This document shows positions 1-4,552 of a DNA stretch of 5,796 bases, piece by piece; positions within the stretch are counted from its first letter, which is position 1; each line of letters opens with the position of its first letter. The notes beneath the pieces are model-generated. The model was not told the DNA's origin, made no database searches, and worked only from the letters and a program-made list of their open reading frames with translations. The stretch spans positions 1-5,796 of the forward strand of contig DAOVVW010000080.1 of assembly GCA_030636965.1 (NCBI GenBank), read 5' to 3'. This DNA comes from Pseudomonadota bacterium. GTDB lineage: Bacteria > BMS3Abin14. Both the position numbers and the translations under genes were made by a program.

Positions 1-955
1 CTATAATGCCCACCGTTCCCAGGGTGACATCACCGTTACCGTAGGTGGATGTGACCAGGCTGACACCTTTTACTCCGCTTATGCCTACTTCTGATCCGAT
101 ATACACAGTCAGACCCTCAGCATCCATGGTCTCATCAAGAATGGCCACCAGATTACTCTTTTCCTCGAAGGTCTTGAACAGCTGCCGCATATACTCGATA
201 TTCCCGGTGAACTCCGGAAAATCCAGGATCTTGGAACTTCCTTCAACATAGACGTCGGTGTTGCTCTCGGAATCCAGCATCTTTTTACCCAACTCCAGGG
301 CGGCATTCATGAGGAGATCATAGTTTTCCTTATCTCTCCTCATATCGTCTGCAAGCCTCTTGCGCATCTGAGCCAGGGGAAGACCACCGTAGCGATCGTT
401 GAGATAACCAGACATATTTTCCAGCGCCTCCTGGGAAAAATCCTGATCCATCTTGATTAACCTGTTCTCTGTTATTCCCGACCTGGAAACGAGAATCACC
501 AGGACAACCCCCAATTTGATCCGTATAAAATTCACCTTTTTGAATGTACTGTGCAGTCTGTTTGGAGCAAGGACTACTCCAGCGTAACTGGAGAGGTTTG
601 AAAGAACCCTGGAGGTTCTGCGAGCGAGTTCATCAACACTGCCCTGATACGAGAGGAGTTCTTCCCTCACCTGCTGGCTGCCTTCTGCCTGGAGAGCTCT
701 GGCCTTCAGGATCTCGTCAACATAATATCTGTAAGCCATTTCAGTTGGTATCCTGCCCGCCGATGTGTGGGGGGCAATGAGGTATCCTTCATCCTCCAGG
801 TCAGCCATAACGTTTCGTACAGTGGCGGGACTCAGGTCAAAGTCGTAGTGTTTTACGAGCGTTCTGGAGCCTACCGGTTCTGCCGTCTCTACGTACAGAT
901 GAATTACGGCAAGCATGACGCTGCGATGCCGATGGCTATTTTCAAGCACTGACAT
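1..955 (-). CDS. hrcA: Heat-inducible transcription repressor HrcA (C-terminus cut by window edge)
   Basis: HrcA binds CIRCE operators as a dimer and represses class I heat-shock operons (grpE-dnaK-dnaJ, groES-groEL); GroEL helps keep it active. The frame is open without interruption for 318 codons and leaves the window in GTVGII, which in the family lies shortly before the end, so roughly 25-30 residues are missing. Visible landmarks are the N-terminal AEPVGSRTL (residues 25-33), the winged-helix stretch SPATVRNVMADLEDEGYL (42-59) and the wing HTSAGRIPT (63-71), followed by the central dimerisation/GAF-like part. Where many homologues have RNEMADLE, this one has RNVMADLE. The ATG at 955 is chosen because AGAGGAG lies five bases upstream and the protein aligns with the family from there. 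A CIRCE element just upstream implies autoregulation. It follows hemW on the same strand but after about 290 bases with its own candidate promoter. Identity is very secure from the translation. Confidence 0.96.
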   Translation of the reverse strand, partial: MSVLENSHRHRSVMLAVIHLYVETAEPVGSRTLVKHYDFDLSPATVRNVMADLEDEGYLIAPHTSAGRIPTEMAYRYYVDEILKARALQAEGSQQVREELLSYQGSVDELARRTSRVLSNLSSYAGVVLAPNRLHSTFKKVNFIRIKLGVVLVILVSRSGITENRLIKMDQDFSQEALENMSGYLNDRYGGLPLAQMRKRLADDMRRDKENYDLLMNAALELGKKMLDSESNTDVYVEGSSKILDFPEFTGNIEYMRQLFKTFEEKSNLVAILDETMDAEGLTVYIGSEVGISGVKGVSLVTSTYGNGDVTLGTVGII

Positions 956-960
956 GTGAA

Positions 961-966
961 CTCCTC
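961..966 (-). promoter_or_regulatory. Shine-Dalgarno of hrcA, abutting CIRCE
   Basis: GAGGAG on the minus strand, five bases before the hrcA ATG. It sits directly against the CIRCE inverted repeat with no gap. A folded CIRCE hairpin in the mRNA would therefore border or partly mask the ribosome binding site. The site fixes the hrcA start. Confidence 0.8.
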
Positions 967-991
967 TGGCACTCTCCCATAACGAGTGCCA
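967..991 (-). promoter_or_regulatory. CIRCE operator (HrcA binding site)
   Basis: A perfect 8-bp inverted repeat, TGGCACTC at 967-974 and GAGTGCCA at 984-991, separated by exactly nine bases. The family consensus is TTAGCACTC-N9-GAGTGCTAA. The core GCACTC/GAGTGC and the nine-base spacer match. The consensus A/T pair outside the core is replaced symmetrically by G/C, and the outermost position is not paired. Its place between a candidate promoter and the hrcA start codon is the classical one, so HrcA should repress its own operon. Confidence 0.93.
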
Positions 992-996
992 AAATT

Positions 997-1025
997 TCCT
1001 TAACACGGAGATTCGTTAGTGTCAA
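997..1025 (-). promoter_or_regulatory. Candidate sigma-70-type promoter of hrcA
   Basis: On the minus strand a perfect -35 hexamer TTGACA (1025-1020) is followed after 17 bases by TAAGGA (1002-997), a poor -10 box matching the consensus at only two positions. Transcription would begin near 990, inside the CIRCE element, which is where CIRCE normally acts. The good -35, the spacing and the operator position support it; the weak -10 argues for caution. No sigma-32-like CCCCAT box is seen. Confidence 0.4.
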
Positions 1026-1116
1026 TTAAGACCGTGCTGTCCCATCAAAACTGTCTCCGCTCAACTTTCTGAAAGATAACCACTTTTTGTTTGTGGACAA
1101 GTGTATCTGTGTTCAG

Positions 1117-1241
1117 TATTCAGGAGTCAGAATACAGTTGTCAGAATAACTGCATTGAAACAGTACAAAGTAACTATTAATAACAGTTCACTCTCGAATT
1201 AAACCACACTTCTGGATTCTGAATTCTGACTTCTGACTCCT
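1117..1241. repeat. Facing copies of a degenerate heptamer repeat (GTCAGAA type)
   Basis: The hemW-hrcA intergenic region holds two clusters of a 7-bp unit. The left cluster (about 1117-1152) reads on the plus strand as TTCAGGA, GTCAGAA, TACAGTT, GTCAGAA. The right cluster (about 1211-1241) has the same unit on the minus strand: GTCAGAA twice, then TTCAGAA and TCCAGAA. AGGAGTCAGAA (1122-1132) is the exact reverse complement of 1231-1241, and arms 1122-1147 and 1216-1241 match at about 21 of 26 positions, with an AT-rich interior. The right arm begins four bases after the hemW stop. No T-tract follows, so it does not look like an intrinsic terminator. I see no gene in 992-1244. Confidence 0.7.
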
Positions 1242-1244
1242 TAT

Positions 1245-2363
1245 CTAAATAATCGCCCCAAAAACCTCATTAGACAACAGCATGCCCCTGGTCGTTAGTC
1301 TTATCCTTTTCGCTGATGTCCTAATCAGGCCCAACTCACGGAAACGCTTCAGGGACGGTCCCATAATCATTCTCGGATCCTTACCGTAACCCAGGATAAA
1401 GTGATCGATGTCCACACCTTCCGTTTGCCTCAGAGCCAGCATGAGAGCTTCCGCAGGACGTATCTCCGGACCCTCCACGGAAAGCTCCTCTTTCACGGAG
1501 CCGGGACCAGCCATGTAGGCCGCAAGGTCCGCGGCATTGCGCCACCTTGATCTTGTTCCTTCTGCTGTTACCGCACTATGCGCGGATGGTCCGAGGCCGA
1601 TGAAGTCACCATCCCGCCAGTAATTTATATTGTGCAGGCATTCATGGTCCGGCTTTGCAAAGTTACATATCTCGTACTGACGATACCCGCGCGCGACCAG
1701 GATCCTTCTGGATTCCGTAAACATCGCGGCCGCAGTATCCTGGTCAATTTCCCGCGGGCCTGAATCATCACTCTGAACGAGAGAATAAAGGGAAATATGG
1801 TCAGGGTCGAGCAGGAGGGCTGTTTGAATGTCATCTATGAACGATCCTTCTGTCTGGCCTGAAAAAGCGTAGACCAGATCTATGCCAACCGAGGTGAAGC
1901 CAGCGTTGCGGGCTGCTTCTACTGAACCTTCGGCCGTTTCCTCTTCTCTTCTTGCGCCCAATGCTGCAAGGGAATCCGGGTTAAAGGATTTTATACCGAT
2001 GCTTACCCTTTCGAAACCAGCCTCGCTCAGCCTGACGAGTTCATCTGTTCCTGTCTCAGGCACGACCTCGATACTGCTCTCCAATACGCCATCCATAAAA
2101 AAGGCTTCATCCAGATGTTTGAAAAGACTTTCGTAGAATCTCGCGGGGAGGACTGACGGGGTTCCGCCGCCGACATAAACACTTCTGACCGGAGCAGATA
2201 TTTTCCCGGATATGGAATCGATCTCTCTTGCCAACGCATCGAGAAAAGCCTCAACCTCCCGGGGTTTTTCCCTGTAGAAATGGCAGAAATCACATAGGTT
2301 CTGGCAGAACGGCACATGGATATAGATGGAAAAGAAGGGTGGGAACCAGCCGGCAGACTTCAT
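1245..2363 (-). CDS. hemW: HemW-like radical SAM protein (heme chaperone; often annotated as oxygen-independent coproporphyrinogen III oxidase-like)
   Basis: A complete protein of 372 residues, the usual HemW length. HemW proteins bind a [4Fe-4S] cluster, S-adenosylmethionine and heme, and are thought to deliver heme to respiratory enzymes; they are not true HemN oxidases. Visible here are the N-terminal YIHVPFC with C20-x3-C24-x2-C27, the SAM-binding GGGTPS (65-70), the SIGIKSFN segment (121-128), and the HemW heme-motif region HNINYW (244-249) followed by GDFIGLGPSAHS. The C-terminal third corresponds to the HemN_C domain. It lacks the N-terminal extension and the extra Cys of HemN. Departures from typical HemW are GIKSF for GVQSF, AFSGQT (166-171) for GLPGQT, and GARR (136-139) for GRxH. 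The ATG lies one base after the dppF stop, and the ribosome site AAGGTGA contains that stop, so translation is probably coupled. The HemW family is secure; heme delivery is inferred. Confidence 0.9.
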   Translation of the reverse strand: MKSAGWFPPFFSIYIHVPFCQNLCDFCHFYREKPREVEAFLDALAREIDSISGKISAPVRSVYVGGGTPSVLPARFYESLFKHLDEAFFMDGVLESSIEVVPETGTDELVRLSEAGFERVSIGIKSFNPDSLAALGARREEETAEGSVEAARNAGFTSVGIDLVYAFSGQTEGSFIDDIQTALLLDPDHISLYSLVQSDDSGPREIDQDTAAAMFTESRRILVARGYRQYEICNFAKPDHECLHNINYWRDGDFIGLGPSAHSAVTAEGTRSRWRNAADLAAYMAGPGSVKEELSVEGPEIRPAEALMLALRQTEGVDIDHFILGYGKDPRMIMGPSLKRFRELGLIRTSAKRIRLTTRGMLLSNEVFGAII

Positions 2364-2364
2364 G

Positions 2365-2371
2365 TCACCTT
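2365..2371 (-). promoter_or_regulatory. Shine-Dalgarno of hemW fused with the dppF stop codon
   Basis: The minus strand reads AAGGTGA-C-ATG. AAGG is the ribosome site, TGA (2367-2365) stops dppF, and the hemW ATG follows after one base. Terminating ribosomes would be placed directly on the hemW start. Confidence 0.65.
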
Positions 2372-3381
2372 ACGTGGCATCTGGCACGCCGGTCTTTATT
2401 TCTGTAGGATAGCTCAGGCACTTCCACTGAACAACGGTCAATCACGAGAGGGCATCGTGGATGGAAGTGGCACCCCGGCGGGGGTTCGATTGGGCTGGGC
2501 ACTTCACCCGCCGGCTCCTGGTCCTTCTTTCTCATATCCGGGTCAAGCTCAGGTATGGCCCCCACGAGGGCTTCAGTGTATGGATGCACCGGATTCGTGT
2601 AAACATCCTCAACGGGCCCTTCTTCAACCAGCCTGCCAAGGTACATTACAGCAACTCTGTCACAGAGGCTCCTGATCACTCTCAGATCATGAGAGATAAA
2701 AAGCATTGTGAGGTTAAACTGCTCCTTAAGGGTCATAAGAAGATTTAGGATCTGGGCCTGGATCGAGACATCGAGGGCCGAAACCGGCTCATCGGCCAGG
2801 AGGAAATCAGGTCTCAGGGAAAGTGCCCTGGCAATTCCGAGGCGCTGTCTCTGACCGCCTGAAAACTCATGTGGATACCTGCTGTAACTGTCGACAGGCA
2901 GACCGACGGTGGCAAGCATCTCTTCTACGTTTACCTTTACCTTACCCGCGCTCATTCCAGAGAGCCGGAGAGGCTCTCCAACTATGGCGCCCACGGTCTT
3001 CCTGGGATTCAGGGAACCGAAGGGATCCTGGAAGATGATCTGCATGCGGTGACGGTAGGGTCGGAGCTTCTGCCTGCTAAGTTCGCTTATATCGACATTA
3101 TCAAAGATCACCCCGCCCGATGTAGGCGCGGTCAGTCTCAGGATCATCCGGCCAAGTGTGGTCTTGCCGCAACCGGATTCGCCCACGAGGCCGAAGACCT
3201 CTCCTGTCCGCACCTGGAACGATACGTCAGCAACAGCCCTGACCCCGCCGACGATTTTACCAAAGGTACCGCCCTTAACCGGGAAAATCTTGGTAAGGTG
3301 CTTAACTTTTAATAATGGTGTGGTCGATTCAATCAGATCGCCCTCCTCAGGCTCTCGTGCTTGTTTCCGGGAAAGTAACAC
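2365..3381 (-). CDS. dppF: Peptide ABC transporter ATPase, DppF/OppF type
   Basis: One of two cytoplasmic ATPases that drive a dipeptide/oligopeptide importer. Counting from the GTG at 3381 (338 residues), it has the domain start [16 protein letters not shown] (23-38), Walker A GESGCGKT (67-74), Q-loop Q118, signature SGGQRQR (174-180), Walker B LLADEP (194-199), D-loop SALD and H-loop H231. Then come the oligopeptide-ATPase tail HPYTEAL (266-272) and four Cys, C304, C310, C317 and C335, of the kind that binds a [4Fe-4S] cluster in DppD-type proteins. The start is uncertain. The GTG overlaps dppD by 49 bases and has only a weak GAGG before it. A strong AGGAGG (3347-3342) points instead to a non-standard CTG at 3336, overlapping the dppD stop as CTGA, or ATT at 3333. 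Either would give about 322-323 residues with a more typical short leader. Substrate cannot be told; no permease or binding protein is adjacent. Confidence 0.93.
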   Translation of the reverse strand: MLLSRKQAREPEEGDLIESTTPLLKVKHLTKIFPVKGGTFGKIVGGVRAVADVSFQVRTGEVFGLVGESGCGKTTLGRMILRLTAPTSGGVIFDNVDISELSRQKLRPYRHRMQIIFQDPFGSLNPRKTVGAIVGEPLRLSGMSAGKVKVNVEEMLATVGLPVDSYSRYPHEFSGGQRQRLGIARALSLRPDFLLADEPVSALDVSIQAQILNLLMTLKEQFNLTMLFISHDLRVIRSLCDRVAVMYLGRLVEEGPVEDVYTNPVHPYTEALVGAIPELDPDMRKKDQEPAGEVPSPIEPPPGCHFHPRCPLVIDRCSVEVPELSYRNKDRRARCHVR

Positions 3382-4322
3382 CTGACCTCATTACCTTTTT
3401 CTGTCAGGGTTAACTCGGGTTCCTCCTGGGTGCACACTTCCTGGGCCCTGGGACACCGGGGATGGAACCTGCACCCGGAAGGCAGATCCATGAGGTCCGG
3501 CACACTCCCTCCAATAGCTATAAAGCGACGCCTGCCCGGTGTCGGAAGAGAATTGATAAGACCAATTGTATATGGATGCTGGGGAGCACTAAAAAGGTCC
3601 CCGACTTTGCCCATCTCAACTATCACGCCAGCGTACATCACACAGACTCTGTCCACCACTTCAGCAACCACACCCAGATCGTGGGTGATGAGCAGGGCCC
3701 CACGGTTGCCCTCATGGATCAGTTCTTCAATCAGTCTGAGTATCTGGGCCTGAACGGTAACATCCAGGGCCGTCGTAGGTTCATCGGCAATAAGCACATC
3801 CGGCTCACACGCCATGGCCATGGCGATAAGAGCCCGCTGCTGCATTCCGCCGGACATCTGATGCGGGTATTCCGAGACCCGCCTGGCCGGATCGGGTATT
3901 CCCACCTGGCCGAGGAGTTTTGCAGCTCTTCTAAAGGCAGCGCTCTTGTCCATCCCACGGTGCAGCCTCAGAACCTCAGCCACCTGATCTCCCACGGTGA
4001 AAACAGGGTTAAGGGCGCTCATGGGTTCCTGAAAGACCATGGAGATCCTGTTGCCCCTGACGTTCCTGATCTCATTATCGTCCATCTCCAGGAGATCCTC
4101 TCCTTCAAGGAGCACCTGTCCCGAGATCACCTTGCCGGAATCCGGCACCAGTCGGAGAATGCTCAAGGCGGTAACACTCTTGCCGCAGCCCGACTCACCA
4201 ACAAGACCCAGTATCTCCCCCCGAAAGAGAGAGAAGGAAACTCCATCCACGGCGTGCAGGGTTTTGTCCTCGATGGAGAAGTGGGTCATCAGGTCTTTCA
4301 CTTCAAGCAGCGGCATTGTCAT
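3333..4322 (-). CDS. dppD: Peptide ABC transporter ATPase, DppD/OppD type
   Basis: First gene of the operon and partner ATPase of the DppF-like protein. From the ATG at 4322 (329 residues) it shows [12 protein letters not shown] (4-15), Walker A GESGCGKS (42-49), Q-loop Q98, signature MSGGMQQR (156-163), Walker B VLIADEP (176-182), D-loop TALD and H-loop H214. The family tail HPYTIGL (249-255) and C284, C290, C297, C315 follow. In DppD relatives this Cys set holds a [4Fe-4S] cluster. The frame stays open upstream to an ATG at 4397, but those 25 codons (MSNVLIYNVLISNV...) are a translation of the heptamer repeat array and are not family sequence, so I start at 4322; the ATG at 4316 is equally possible. 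None of these starts has a Shine-Dalgarno sequence, and the candidate promoter would place the transcript start at about 4322, so it may be leaderless. Choice between dipeptide, oligopeptide or other substrate is open. Confidence 0.93.
   Translation of the reverse strand: MTMPLLEVKDLMTHFSIEDKTLHAVDGVSFSLFRGEILGLVGESGCGKSVTALSILRLVPDSGKVISGQVLLEGEDLLEMDDNEIRNVRGNRISMVFQEPMSALNPVFTVGDQVAEVLRLHRGMDKSAAFRRAAKLLGQVGIPDPARRVSEYPHQMSGGMQQRALIAMAMACEPDVLIADEPTTALDVTVQAQILRLIEELIHEGNRGALLITHDLGVVAEVVDRVCVMYAGVIVEMGKVGDLFSAPQHPYTIGLINSLPTPGRRRFIAIGGSVPDLMDLPSGCRFHPRCPRAQEVCTQEEPELTLTEKGNEVRCYFPGNKHESLRRAI
3342..3347 (-). promoter_or_regulatory. Perfect Shine-Dalgarno inside the dppD end, pointing to a non-standard dppF start
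   Basis: AGGAGG on the minus strand lies within the last codons of dppD. Five bases later is an in-frame CTG (3336-3334) overlapping the dppD TGA (3335-3333), and eight bases later an in-frame ATT. No ATG, GTG or TTG is available at that spacing in the dppF frame. Either dppF starts at CTG/ATT here, or the site is chance and the upstream GTG at 3381 is used. Confidence 0.55.
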
Positions 4323-4328
4323 GGGGTC

Positions 4329-4357
4329 ATTTAATGGACTGACAGTGTTGCTGTCAA
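4329..4357 (-). promoter_or_regulatory. Candidate promoter of the dppD-dppF-hemW operon
   Basis: On the minus strand TTGACA (4357-4352) is followed after 17 bases by TTAAAT (4334-4329), four of six matches to TATAAT. Transcription would start about seven bases on, at or next to the ATG at 4322, giving a leaderless message. This agrees with the absence of a ribosome site there. It is inferred from sequence only. Confidence 0.4.
4340..4356. promoter_or_regulatory. Inverted repeat over the -35 box, possible operator
   Basis: TGACAG (4340-4345) and CTGTCA (4351-4356) form a perfect 6-bp inverted repeat with a five-base spacer. It covers most of the candidate dppD -35 box and part of the spacer, a position suited to a repressor. 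It is not a LexA site of the CTGT-N8-ACAG form. No regulator can be named; a repeat this short may be chance. Confidence 0.3.
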
Positions 4358-4462
4358 CATTAGATATTAGAACATTATAAATTAGAACATTAGACATTGG
4401 ACATTAGACACTGGAACGTTGCGCAGATCTAATGCTCTAATTTCTAATGATCAAATGCTCTA
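4358..4462. repeat. AT-rich heptamer repeat array forming a long imperfect inverted repeat
   Basis: From 4358 to 4415 the plus strand carries eight tandem units of 7-8 bp: CATTAGA, TATTAGA, ACATTATA, AATTAGA, ACATTAGA, CATTGGA, CATTAGA, CACTGGA. After a short unrelated stretch (4416-4427) the same unit returns in the opposite orientation: TCTAATG (4428), TCTAATT (4436), TCTAATG (4443), TCAAATG (4451), TCTA (4459). Arms 4373-4394 and 4428-4449 match at 20 of 22 positions, and the pairing can be extended to 4366/4456 with a few mismatches, leaving a 33-base loop. It lies between dppD and uvrA, upstream of both. It resembles the short tandem heptamers known from some bacterial intergenic regions. 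There is no direct-repeat spacer structure as in CRISPR. Confidence 0.75.
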
Positions 4463-4476
4463 CAACCCTATTTTTA

Positions 4477-4506
4477 TTCACATCAGTTCCAATTGCATGA
4501 TAAAAT
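4477..4506 (+). promoter_or_regulatory. Candidate promoter of uvrA (extended -10)
   Basis: TTCACA (4477-4482) lies 18 bases before TAAAAT (4501-4506). Each hexamer matches five of six consensus positions, and TGA immediately before the -10 makes an extended -10 element. Transcription would begin near 4513, giving a leader of about 40 bases with a ribosome site near its end. No LexA operator that I recognise overlaps it. Confidence 0.5.
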
Positions 4507-4539
4507 TGCCGTTTCACTTGCGGATTTTTGACATCGTTA

Positions 4540-4544
4540 AAGGA
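4540..4544 (+). promoter_or_regulatory. Shine-Dalgarno of uvrA
   Basis: AAGGA lies eight bases before the GTG at 4553 and six before an out-of-frame ATG at 4551. An in-frame TAA at 4538-4540 rules out any earlier uvrA start, so this site serves the GTG. Confidence 0.7.
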
Positions 4545-4552
4545 ATAAGAAT

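Noticed and set aside
544..952. Two short plus-strand open frames across the hrcA N-terminal region
   Set aside because: They are antisense to the continuous, family-consistent hrcA frame.
1081..1100. CCAC/GTGG mini-hairpin in the hemW-hrcA gap
   Set aside because: Only four base pairs around a nine-base loop; expected by chance.
1153..1244. An intrinsic terminator after hemW
   Set aside because: The facing repeats can pair but the stem is long, imperfect and not GC-rich, and no run of T follows in the minus-strand direction.
3462..4334. A 290-codon open frame on the plus strand, antisense to dppD
   Set aside because: The opposite strand encodes an intact ABC ATPase with all motifs; the antisense translation has no recognisable domain and no ribosome site support.
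4358..4462. A CRISPR-like array
   Set aside because: Units are only 7-8 bp, contiguous and without unique spacers of uniform length.
4323..4552. A LexA/SOS box controlling uvrA
   Set aside because: The TGACAG/CTGTCA palindrome has the wrong order and spacing for CTGT-N8-ACAG, and no GAAC-N4-GTTC-type or other LexA site I know is present; lineage-specific LexA motifs cannot be excluded.
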